A DNA stretch of 9,974 nucleotides from Richelia sp. UBA3308 (GTDB lineage Bacteria > Cyanobacteriota > Cyanobacteriia > Cyanobacteriales > Nostocaceae). The notes beneath the pieces were generated by a model. The model was not told where the DNA came from and searched no databases. It saw only the letters and a list, made by a program, of their open reading frames with translations. The DNA lies in the NCBI GenBank assembly GCA_002361335.1, contig DESS01000176.1, forward strand, positions 42,168 to 52,141, read 5' to 3'. Positions within the stretch are counted from its first letter, which is position 1. Every line of letters starts with the position of its first letter. A program made the translations under genes and the position numbers. Below, piece by piece: positions 1-5,871 of the stretch.

Positions 1-27
1 GATGGATTACACTGATTACACCGAAAG

Positions 28-78
28 CACTAACAACCAAGAACTAACAACTAACAACTAACAAATAACAACTAACAA
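28..78. repeat. heptad tandem repeat (AACTAAC class) upstream of ctaD
   Basis: Seven consecutive 7-bp units read CACTAAC, AACCAAG, AACTAAC three times, AAATAAC and AACTAAC. The array stops 8 bases before the ctaD ATG, so it occupies the place where a ribosome binding site would normally sit. The unit is the reverse complement of the GTTGTTA class seen at 2613-2827 and 3264-3319. It matches the short tandemly repeated repetitive (STRR) type known from cyanobacteria. Bases 1-27 hold only a small GATTACA duplication and no gene I can support. Confidence 0.9.
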
Positions 79-86
79 GAATTTTT

Positions 87-1826
87 ATGACACAATCTCA
101 GTTAGAAAAAACAGCCCATGAATCGGCTGTTAATTCACACGAACGTCAGAGAAAATGGTGGGAGTATTTTACTTTTAATACCGACCATAAGGTAATTGGA
201 ATTCAGTACCTAGTTACTACATTTATCTTTTACTGTATCGGTGGCGTAATGGCCGATTTGGTTCGCACAGAATTGCGAACTCCTATGTCGGACTTTGTAG
301 AACCAGAACTTTACAATAGTTTGTTTACCCTACACGCCACAATCATGATTTTTCTGTGGATTGTGCCAGCGGGTGCAGGTTTTGCTAATTATCTGATCCC
401 CTTGATGATTGGGGCTGAAGATATGGCATTTCCCAAATTAAACGCCCTTGCTTTCTGGATTGTTCCTCCTTCTGGAGTGTTGCTGATCAGCAGTTTGGTT
501 CTTGGCGATGCACCGGATGCAGGTTGGACTTCTTATCCTCCTTTGAGTTTAGTTACGGGACAAGTTGGTGAGGCAATTTGGATTGCGAGTATCCTACTGC
601 TTGGTACCTCTTCAATTTTGGGTGCTTTAAATTTCCTGGTAACTATGTTGAAAATGCGTGCCCCTGGTATCGGTTTCCATCAGTTACCGTTGTTTTGCTG
701 GGCAATGATCGCTACCTCCGCACTGGCTTTAATTTCAACTCCAGTACTAGCAGGCGCACTTATTCTACTTTCTTTCGATCTAATTGCTGGAACCGCATTT
801 TTTAATCCATCTGGTGGTGGGGATCCTGTAGTTTACCAGCACATGTTCTGGTTTTACTCCCACCCTGCGGTTTACATCATGATTTTGCCCTTTTTCGGGA
901 TCATTTCTGAGGTAATTTCGACTCATTCACGCAAACCAATTTTTGGTTATAAAGCGATCGCTTATTCTTCTTTAGCAATTAGCTTTTTGGGTTTGATCGT
1001 TTGGGCGCACCATATGTTTACCAGCGGTATTCCCGGTTGGTTGCGGATGTTTTTCATGATTACCACCATGATTATTGCCGTACCTACTGGTATTAAAATA
1101 TTCAGTTGGTTGGCTACCATGTGGGGTGGAAAAATCCGTCTTAACAGCGCGATGCTTTTTGCCATGGGCTTTATCGGCATATTTGTAATTGGCGGTATCA
1201 GTGGTGTAATGTTAGCGGCTGTGCCTTTTGATATTCACGTCCACGACACTTATTTCGTGGTTGCTCACTTGCATTACGTGTTATTTGGTGGTTCAGTTTT
1301 AGGAATTTTCTCCGGTTACTATCACTGGTTCCCCAAAATTACCGGACGCATGGTTAATGAAACTTTGGGTAAAATTCATTTTGTCTTAACAATTGTCGGT
1401 ATGAATATGACTTTCTTACCGATGCACAAATTGGGATTGATGGGTATGAATCGCCGCATCGCTCAATACGATCCCAAGTTTGCCAGCATTAACGAAATTT
1501 GTACCTACGGTTCCTACATTTTGGCAATATCCACATTACCCTTCATCATCAACGTAATTTGGAGTTGGATGGCTGGAAGAAAAGCAAATAACAATCCTTG
1601 GGATTCTTTAACTTTGGAGTGGATGACTACTTCACCACCAGCGATAGAAAACTTCGAGTCACATCCATTCCTGCTTGTGGAACCTTATGAATACGGAACC
1701 AAAAGGGCAAAGGAAGTTGTAGCTTTATCTCATACTGATAAACCCTTCACCAACGCCAAATCTCCCGTACTACCAAGCGATGACGACGAATCCTATGGTG
1801 CGATCGCAGAGCCAGCAGCGGGATAA
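87..1826 (+). CDS. ctaD: cytochrome c oxidase subunit I (aa3-type)
   Basis: This is the catalytic subunit of the heme-copper terminal oxidase. It reduces O2 to water and pumps protons across the thylakoid or cytoplasmic membrane. At 579 residues it has the family's usual length and polytopic membrane pattern (about 12 helices). Visible ligands are His83 (LHATIMIFLW) and His396 for low-spin heme a, His394 for heme a3 (HVHDTYFVVAHLHY), and His259, His308 and His309 for CuB. Tyr263 is in place for the His-Tyr cross-link. D112 in IGAEDMAFP is in the D-channel entry position and K337 in TGIKIFSW is the K-channel lysine. Helix VI reads FWFYSHPAVY, so the Glu of the HPEVY motif is replaced by Ala and the Tyr-Ser pair typical of A2-type oxidases is present. 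The 579-residue frame starts at the ATG at 87 just after the heptad array, with no strong Shine-Dalgarno. ctaE follows 101 bp downstream. Subunit II (ctaC) is expected upstream, outside the window. Confidence 0.97.
   Translation: MTQSQLEKTAHESAVNSHERQRKWWEYFTFNTDHKVIGIQYLVTTFIFYCIGGVMADLVRTELRTPMSDFVEPELYNSLFTLHATIMIFLWIVPAGAGFANYLIPLMIGAEDMAFPKLNALAFWIVPPSGVLLISSLVLGDAPDAGWTSYPPLSLVTGQVGEAIWIASILLLGTSSILGALNFLVTMLKMRAPGIGFHQLPLFCWAMIATSALALISTPVLAGALILLSFDLIAGTAFFNPSGGGDPVVYQHMFWFYSHPAVYIMILPFFGIISEVISTHSRKPIFGYKAIAYSSLAISFLGLIVWAHHMFTSGIPGWLRMFFMITTMIIAVPTGIKIFSWLATMWGGKIRLNSAMLFAMGFIGIFVIGGISGVMLAAVPFDIHVHDTYFVVAHLHYVLFGGSVLGIFSGYYHWFPKITGRMVNETLGKIHFVLTIVGMNMTFLPMHKLGLMGMNRRIAQYDPKFASINEICTYGSYILAISTLPFIINVIWSWMAGRKANNNPWDSLTLEWMTTSPPAIENFESHPFLLVEPYEYGTKRAKEVVALSHTDKPFTNAKSPVLPSDDDESYGAIAEPAAG
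954..961. repeat. HIP1 octamer (one of five in the window)
   Basis: The exact palindrome GCGATCGC occurs here inside ctaD and again at 1800-1807 (ctaD 3' end), 2428-2435 (ctaE), 4715-4722 (sasA) and 6508-6515 (exported protein gene). HIP1 is strongly over-represented in many cyanobacterial genomes, so five copies in about 10 kb of AT-rich DNA support the taxonomic call. All five lie within coding sequence. Confidence 0.85.
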
Positions 1827-1841
1827 TTTTAATACCTGATC

Positions 1842-1871
1842 AAGGGTGAAGTAAAATTTTGCTTCATCCTT
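1842..1871 (+). promoter_or_regulatory. long intercistronic hairpin between ctaD and ctaE
   Basis: The arms AAGGGTGAAGTAAAA and TTTTGCTTCATCCTT pair along all 15 positions with two G-U wobbles. A 4-base AATT loop would leave 13 bp of stem. No T-run follows, so it is not a standard intrinsic terminator. It could slow exonuclease decay of upstream mRNA, mark a processing site, or cause partial termination that sets the ctaD to ctaE ratio. The pairing is seen in the sequence; the role is inference. Confidence 0.6.
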
Positions 1872-1927
1872 CCTTCATTCTCCGGTAATACCACAGCACT
1901 AAATCCTTCCTACTCAATTAAAAATTT

Positions 1928-2551
1928 ATGCAAAGTCCACCAATAGATCCTAAGAAAACAGAACTTAATCATTATCACGCCTCTACCGTAGAAGCACAAC
2001 ATACAGAACATCCAGATCATCGTCTCTTTGGATTAGTAGTATTCCTAATCGCCGAAGGAATGATTTTTTTAGGCATGTTCGGTGCATACTTTGCTTTCCG
2101 TTCTACCTTAGCCGAATGGCCTCCTGCTGGTACTCCAGAGTTAGAATTATTACTCCCCGGCATCAACACCATAATTCTAATTTCTAGTAGTTTTGTGATT
2201 CACAATGCCGATACCGCGATTAAAAAGAACAACGTGCGGGGAATGCAAATGTGGTTTGCCCTCACCGCCGTCATGGGTATTATTTTCCTTTGCGGTCAAA
2301 TTTATGAATACAAACATTTGGAATTTGGTTTAACAACCAATTTGTTTGCCAGTGCATTCTATGTATTGACAGGTTTTCACGGATTGCACGTTACCGTCGG
2401 TGTTTTAGCAATATTAGCCGTACTATGGCGATCGCTTAAACCTAATCACTACAGTAGCGAACATCACTTCGGTATCGAAGCCGCTGAATTATATTGGCAC
2501 TTTGTTGACGTGATTTGGATTGTCCTTTTCGGGATTTTGTATCTACTTTAG
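1928..2551 (+). CDS. ctaE: cytochrome c oxidase subunit III
   Basis: Membrane subunit III of the aa3-type oxidase, which stabilises the catalytic core rather than carrying metal centres. The 207 residues form a hydrophilic, His-rich N-terminus (1-32) and five predicted membrane helices near 33-57, 75-93, 105-125, 140-167 and 183-205. This is the short five-helix form common in bacteria, lacking the first two helices of the seven-helix form. Family signatures are AEGMIFLGMFGAYFAFR (helix 1, with the conserved Glu), GFHGLHVTVG (helix 4) and the terminal YWHFVDVIWIVLF. The ATG at 1928 follows AATTAAAAATTT with no Shine-Dalgarno. It lies 101 bp after ctaD in the same orientation, and the terminator at 2584-2606 ends the unit, so co-transcription with ctaD is likely. 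Confidence 0.96.
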   Translation: MQSPPIDPKKTELNHYHASTVEAQHTEHPDHRLFGLVVFLIAEGMIFLGMFGAYFAFRSTLAEWPPAGTPELELLLPGINTIILISSSFVIHNADTAIKKNNVRGMQMWFALTAVMGIIFLCGQIYEYKHLEFGLTTNLFASAFYVLTGFHGLHVTVGVLAILAVLWRSLKPNHYSSEHHFGIEAAELYWHFVDVIWIVLFGILYLL

Positions 2552-2583
2552 ATATTTGTTTTTACTTTAAATATTTAATTAAT

Positions 2584-2606
2584 AACCCCCAATTTGGGGG
2601 TTTTTT
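2584..2606 (+). terminator. intrinsic terminator of the ctaD-ctaE unit
   Basis: AACCCCC and GGGGGTT form a 7-bp stem around the loop AATTT, and the stem runs straight into a T-run (TTTTTT at 2601-2606). It lies 32 bases after the ctaE stop, in the right orientation to end that transcript. Confidence 0.9.
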
Positions 2607-2612
2607 ATTTTA

Positions 2613-2654
2613 GTTATTAGTTATTAGTTGTTAGTTGTTGGTTGTTAGTTGTTA
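2613..2654. repeat. heptad array, left half (GTTATTA/GTTGTTA class)
   Basis: Six in-phase 7-bp units: GTTATTA twice, GTTGTTA, GTTGTTG and GTTGTTA twice. The array starts a few bases after the terminator T-run and is cut at 2654 by the MITE-like element. It resumes in phase at 2779. Confidence 0.92.
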
Positions 2655-2776
2655 AGTAAGTCGGCGTAAAAAAATCTTACTATGTTAAGAAAAGTTAATT
2701 AAGCTGAAACCCTTGTAACTTTTGCATGACAGCATGACAGCCTTTTCTCAACTATAATTTTCCGTGCCGACCTACT
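2655..2776. mobile_element. 122-bp MITE-like element with TA target-site duplication
   Basis: The ends are 11-bp inverted repeats: AGTAAGTCGGC on the left and GCCGACCTACT on the right, which reads AGTAGGTCGGC in reverse (one mismatch). TA dinucleotides flank it at 2653-2654 and 2777-2778. Removing the element plus one TA joins the two heptad arrays in perfect 7-bp phase, direct evidence that it inserted into a pre-existing array. Inside is a second inverted repeat (AAAAGTTA 2690-2697, TAACTTTT 2716-2723) and a tandem octamer (GCATGACA twice, 2724-2739). There is no significant ORF, so it is non-autonomous. A TA duplication suggests mobilisation by an IS630/Tc1-mariner-type transposase; that assignment is inference. 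Confidence 0.85.
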
Positions 2777-2778
2777 TA

Positions 2779-2827
2779 GTTGTTAGTTGTTGGTTGTTAG
2801 TTATTAATTCTTACTTCTTACTTCTTA
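2779..2827. repeat. heptad array, right half (GTTGTTA then CTTCTTA class)
   Basis: Seven in-phase units: GTTGTTA, GTTGTTG, GTTGTTA, GTTATTA, ATTCTTA and CTTCTTA twice. The first four continue the array interrupted at 2654. The last three change to a CTTCTTA class without losing register, so one array contains two unit classes. The remaining 2828-2944 is AT-rich; I see no gene or firm promoter there. Confidence 0.9.
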
Positions 2828-2944
2828 ATCACAAATTATTTATAATTACTATATCTTGTTAAGCTTTATTATTTTTCGTTTCAAAAACTTTTAAAAATAC
2901 ACTTCGCAGTCGTAGAATTTTGTAGACATAAGATTGTAGAACAA

Positions 2945-3271
2945 ATGGCTTTAAAAATTCTTCAAAATTTTGACAGTAATTTTACTCTAGAACCACAAGC
3001 AAAAACAACTTTATTTAAACTATTAACTAACGAAAGCTTTTTAAAACAGCTTTGTCAAAAGTTACAATGCGAACAACTAGAATTTACAGAATTACTGTTT
3101 CAGCCAGTTCCTTACAGTACCGCTACACCTAAAGGAATGCCAGCAGAATTTGAGAAATATCATCACTCAGAAGACTACACAATTATCAATGTTCCACCAA
3201 ATTTCATGTTTAACGCCAAGATTTTTAAACCAAGTCGGCTGTGTGCAATTTATCGGAAAAATAATGGTTAG
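2945..3271 (+). CDS. hypothetical protein, 108 aa
   Basis: I do not recognise this protein. It has 108 residues, no signal peptide and no membrane segment, so it is probably cytosolic. The N-terminal half (about 1-52) looks helical and Leu/Lys-rich, with Cys37 and Cys42 in LCQKLQCEQL. The middle (53-75) is Pro-rich, and the C-terminal part (INVPPNFMFNAKIF) suggests beta strands; a third Cys is at 100. The ATG at 2945 has no Shine-Dalgarno. The stop codon TAG at 3269-3271 is formed by the junction of the first two heptad units, so the present C-terminus (KNNG) may have been set by repeat insertion. Composition is similar to its neighbours. It could be a small lineage-specific gene; expression is not shown. 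Confidence 0.65.
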   Translation: MALKILQNFDSNFTLEPQAKTTLFKLLTNESFLKQLCQKLQCEQLEFTELLFQPVPYSTATPKGMPAEFEKYHHSEDYTIINVPPNFMFNAKIFKPSRLCAIYRKNNG

Positions 3272-3319
3272 TTGTTAGTTGTTAGTTGTTAGTGGTTAGT
3301 GGTTAGTGGTTAGTTGTTA
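3264..3319. repeat. heptad array (GTTGTTA/GTGGTTA class)
   Basis: Eight in-phase units: ATGGTTA, GTTGTTA three times, GTGGTTA three times and GTTGTTA. The first unit overlaps the 3' end of the preceding gene and supplies most of its TAG stop. The run of identical GTGGTTA units inside a GTTGTTA background suggests local slippage or unit conversion. Confidence 0.92.
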
Positions 3320-3336
3320 GTGCTGTAAATAAAAAC

Positions 3337-3364
3337 TGATAATTGATAATTGAAAATTGATTAT
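3337..3364. repeat. heptad array (TGATAAT class) overlapping a start codon
   Basis: Four 7-bp units: TGATAAT twice, TGAAAAT and TGATTAT. The last unit provides the A and T of the ATG at 3363-3365 of the GIY-YIG gene. It is a different unit class and a different phase from the array ending at 3319. Confidence 0.8.
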
Positions 3365-3911
3365 GGCTACACAAACAAATATTCCTTCCTTAACAAGTTT
3401 AGAATATATTCCTTATATTAATCAAAACGGGGAATTACCAGAACAATATCAAGGTAAAATAGGAGTTTACGCAATTTTTGACCAAGAGAAATTGTTGCAA
3501 TTTGTCGGATATTCTCGCGATGTTTTTCTCAGCCTTAGACAGCATTTAGTACGAAAACCACAATCTTGTTATTGGGTTAAAGTTGAAACAATTGAACGTC
3601 CTAGTCGTAAAATTTTAGAAGAAATTGAGCAAGGGTGGATTGCGGAAAATGGTAGCGTACCTATAGGTAATGGAGAAAATAAACAACAATGGGTTTCGAG
3701 TATTGATGCCAAAGCTTTAATTACTGCTGAAGAACAAGCAAATTATGATAATCCAGCCCATGATGAAATGGCAAAGATTAAAATTATCAAAAATGTAGCG
3801 CGACGAGTTGAAGCTGATATTTTGAAACAGTTAGAAGCACGGGGTTTACAAATGCAATTTAGGTTTAATCCCAAATTAAAAGAGCAAGGTTTATTGGATT
3901 TGAAATCTTAG
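3363..3911 (+). CDS. GIY-YIG nuclease-fold family protein
   Basis: The 182-residue protein has a divergent GIY-YIG module at about 31-95: Gly34-Val35-Tyr36 stands for GIY, Phe47-Val48-Gly49 for YIG, followed by Tyr-Ser-Arg-Asp (50-53), Arg59 and a Glu cluster at 86-89 where the catalytic Glu is expected. The C-terminal part (115-182) is helical and ends in RFNPKLKEQGLLDLKS, which I recall as conserved among cyanobacterial members of this group. The YIG tyrosine is Phe here, so nuclease activity is uncertain; a structural or DNA-binding role is possible. A TTG at 3357 would add two residues, but the ATG at 3363 is the more natural start. It stands alone between two repeat regions, with no operon partner. 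The fold is fairly sure, the function is not. Confidence 0.82.
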   Translation: MATQTNIPSLTSLEYIPYINQNGELPEQYQGKIGVYAIFDQEKLLQFVGYSRDVFLSLRQHLVRKPQSCYWVKVETIERPSRKILEEIEQGWIAENGSVPIGNGENKQQWVSSIDAKALITAEEQANYDNPAHDEMAKIKIIKNVARRVEADILKQLEARGLQMQFRFNPKLKEQGLLDLKS

Positions 3912-3968
3912 GAAGGCTCTCCTTACAAGGTTAAACCGCCAGGTAATATCAATTGGCAGCGCTTAATC

Positions 3969-4020
3969 GCCCATAGCCTGTAAGGCTTGGGCTACTGAAA
4001 CAAAGTCCATGTACATGGGC
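3969..4020. repeat. compound palindromic intergenic element
   Basis: Two hairpins lie side by side. The first (3969-3992) pairs GCCCA with TGGGC and AGCC with GGCT around a TGTAA loop, with one bulged T. The second (4005-4020) contains the perfect 12-bp palindrome CCATGTACATGG with a G-C and a T-G pair outside it. Both arms carry GCCC/GGGC-type ends. The element sits between the GIY-YIG gene and mutT and is more GC-rich than its surroundings. It resembles dispersed palindromic repeats of cyanobacteria; it may also act as a weak terminator for the gene before it. Confidence 0.6.
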
Positions 4021-4025
4021 TAAAT

Positions 4026-4055
4026 TTAACTCATCTTTATATAAATATATATAAT
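4026..4055 (+). promoter_or_regulatory. possible sigma-70-type promoter of mutT
   Basis: A perfect TATAAT (4050-4055) lies 18 bp downstream of TTAACT (4026-4031, four of six matches to TTGACA) and 22 bases before the mutT ATG. The region is very AT-rich, so such matches arise easily by chance. Confidence 0.35.
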
Positions 4056-4077
4056 ATAACTAAAAAACTATATAACC

Positions 4078-4515
4078 ATGAATCAAAAAACTTCTTCCTT
4101 GCCTCATAAAATTATCGGCGTTGGTGTAATTTGGAACGATGAAGGACAAATTTTAATCGATCTTCGTCCTCAAGATGGAGTGATGGGTGGTTTGTGGGAG
4201 TTCCCTGGGGGAAAAATAGAACCAGGTGAAACCATTGAAGAATGTATAAAACGGGAAATTGATGAAGAATTAGCAATAGATATTGAAGTGGGCGAGCATC
4301 TGATTACTATTGACCACGATTATACAGAATTACGGGTTACTCTTACCGTACATGAATGTCGCCATATAAAAGGTGTTCCTCAGCCATTAGAGTGCGATGA
4401 AATTCGCTGGGTAAACTTAGAACAATTAAAACAATTTAACTTCCCTGATGCAAATTTTCAAATTATTGCAGCTTTACAACAGAAAATAATTTACCGCAAA
4501 CAGTTAATTAATTAG
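4078..4515 (+). CDS. mutT: MutT-type Nudix hydrolase (probable 8-oxo-dGTP diphosphatase)
   Basis: Predicted to hydrolyse oxidised or surplus nucleoside triphosphates to monophosphates, keeping 8-oxo-dGTP out of DNA. The 145 residues match the usual MutT length of about 130-150. The Nudix box spans Gly45 to Ile67 (GGKIEPGETIEECIKREIDEEL), with the metal-binding REIDEE core at 59-64. The Gly that normally precedes the last hydrophobic residue is Ala66. Other MutT-like traits are GGLWEFPGGK before the box and FPDANFQIIAAL near the C-terminus, comparable to the FPPAN region of E. coli MutT. The ATG at 4078 lacks a clear Shine-Dalgarno. The gene converges on sasA with only 28 bp between the stop codons. 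Substrate is inferred; other Nudix substrates are possible. Confidence 0.88.
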   Translation: MNQKTSSLPHKIIGVGVIWNDEGQILIDLRPQDGVMGGLWEFPGGKIEPGETIEECIKREIDEELAIDIEVGEHLITIDHDYTELRVTLTVHECRHIKGVPQPLECDEIRWVNLEQLKQFNFPDANFQIIAALQQKIIYRKQLIN

Positions 4516-4543
4516 GAAAAATATAACTACTAAAACATCGGGA

Positions 4544-5758
4544 TCAAGTGGGATAAACTGGAAGTATAAAGTGAAACCATGCTCCTCCATTAGGTGCGGT
4601 ATCTACCCAGATTTGTCCGTAGTGGGCTTGGATGATGCGCTTACATAAACTTAAGCCAATACCGTAACCATCTTTAGCTTCATCTCGTTTTAAACGAAAG
4701 TGATTTTCAAAAATGCGATCGCGATTTTCTTCAGGAATACCAGGCCCGCTATCGCCGATGCTGAGTTGGACTTTTTGGCTAGTGCGATGCAAACCGGAAA
4801 TAGTAATTGTACCTAATGGTGGAGTATATTTAATAGCGTTATCTAAAAGATTTATCAAAACTTGACGTAGGCGTTCAGAGTCAGCACAAACGAATGGTAA
4901 ATCTTGGGGAATATCTTGTTCAATTTTTAGGGATTTGGCTTTGTAGGATTCGCTTAATTCTTCGAGTACTTCCAAACAAAGATTACCTATTGAGATTTTA
5001 GTTGGCGAAATGGGAATTTTTGTATCTTTACTGCGTCCTACTTCTAAAAGATCGGTAATCATTTTTTCAATTACCTTAGTTTGATTGCGGGCATGGTTGA
5101 GCATATGGGCGATTAGTTTTGGTGTTAATCGCTTAAATTCACCTTTATCAAAATTGTAATTAGATTTTAAAGTATCGATGGCGATGATTGCAGCAGTGAG
5201 GGGGTTGCGTAAGTCATGCACCAACATGGCGATCACGCGTTCTTTAAAAAGTAACTGTTCTTCAAGTTGCTGTTTTTCTTGCTTTAATCGAAAAACTTCA
5301 TCGCTAAGCTGAATTATCTCCGAAGAAGTCGCCAGTGAATTGATGGGAATTTGAGATTTTTTGGGACATCCATTACTCAAGTCATTTTCAGTGGCTTGTT
5401 GTAATTCTTGTTGTAATTCCAGGTAAGATTCTACACTAGCTTGCCATCGGGACCACCAAGTTTTCAGTTGAGAAACTATATTGCTACCCGCTAGCACTTG
5501 CCTCGGTTCTGGATGAATCTTGATTAATGCTGGTGTTGCTACCAGCTTAAAATGTTCAGCTAAATGGGGTTGCTTACCTACATCAATAATTTGAAGTTCA
5601 AAATCATATTCTAGCTGCAATTGTTTCAAATAAAACCGAATTTGCTGTATTTGTAGTCGAGACTTGGGACGTTCATCTACAAATAACAATAGTTGTAGAG
5701 GGGCTTCTGAATTGATAGGTTGTCCCTGAGAAGCTTGCATCAAATCTTGTTTTAACAC
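4544..5758 (-). CDS. sasA: adaptive-response sensory histidine kinase SasA (circadian output)
   Basis: SasA reads the state of the KaiABC clock by binding KaiC through a KaiB-like domain and phosphorylates the response regulator RpaA. The order fits: a thioredoxin-fold KaiB-like domain at about 20-105 (LLLFVDERPKS, VATPALIKIHPEPRQVLAG), a coiled-coil linker at about 145-175, then the kinase core. Phospho-acceptor His181 sits in MLVHDLRNPLTAA, followed by the N box (RQVLINLLDNAIKYTP, 298-313), G1 (DSGPGIP, 336-342), F box (348-355) and G2 (GYGIGLSLC, 364-372). There are no membrane segments, so it is cytosolic. At 404 residues it has typical SasA length. The start is a GTG (complement of 5756-5758); an in-frame ATG six codons later is an alternative. 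It is transcribed divergently from the exported-protein gene across 113 bp. Neither rpaA nor kai genes are visible here. Confidence 0.95.
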   Translation of the reverse strand: MLKQDLMQASQGQPINSEAPLQLLLFVDERPKSRLQIQQIRFYLKQLQLEYDFELQIIDVGKQPHLAEHFKLVATPALIKIHPEPRQVLAGSNIVSQLKTWWSRWQASVESYLELQQELQQATENDLSNGCPKKSQIPINSLATSSEIIQLSDEVFRLKQEKQQLEEQLLFKERVIAMLVHDLRNPLTAAIIAIDTLKSNYNFDKGEFKRLTPKLIAHMLNHARNQTKVIEKMITDLLEVGRSKDTKIPISPTKISIGNLCLEVLEELSESYKAKSLKIEQDIPQDLPFVCADSERLRQVLINLLDNAIKYTPPLGTITISGLHRTSQKVQLSIGDSGPGIPEENRDRIFENHFRLKRDEAKDGYGIGLSLCKRIIQAHYGQIWVDTAPNGGAWFHFILPVYPT

Positions 5759-5871
5759 TGGTAACCGTTATAACTTTCGGTGAAAGTAGAATGGACTGAC
5801 GAATGCCCGTAAAATAGTCGTTTTAATTTCTATTTTAGATTTTTCACGCGATCGTTCATTGGATTTTTGAC
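5759..5871. promoter_or_regulatory. divergent intergenic region, sasA / exported protein
   Basis: Promoters for both outward-facing genes must lie in these 113 bp. A near-HIP1 site (GCGATCGT) and T-rich stretches are present, but no convincing -35/-10 pair can be assigned on either strand. Confidence 0.4.

Noticed and set aside
578..805. 75-codon ORF in another plus frame inside ctaD
   Set aside because: It overlaps conserved membrane helices of CtaD in a shifted frame; its Cys/Phe-rich translation looks like a shadow.
962..1180. 72-codon ORF on the minus strand inside ctaD
   Set aside because: It is fully antisense to conserved oxidase sequence containing the CuB histidines and has no recognisable protein features.
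2724..2758. Promoter (TTGCAT...TATAAT) within the MITE-like element
   Set aside because: The spacing between TTGCAT and TATAAT is about 25 bp, too long for a sigma-70 promoter.
3357..3362. TTG start adding two residues to the GIY-YIG protein
   Set aside because: The ATG two codons later is a standard start; the TTG lies in the TGATAAT heptad repeat.
2613..3364. CRISPR-like array suggested by several short repeats
   Set aside because: The repeats are contiguous 7-bp units with no unique spacers; they are STRR-type tandem repeats.
4516..4543. Bidirectional terminator between convergent mutT and sasA
   Set aside because: The 28-bp gap holds no inverted repeat or T-run.
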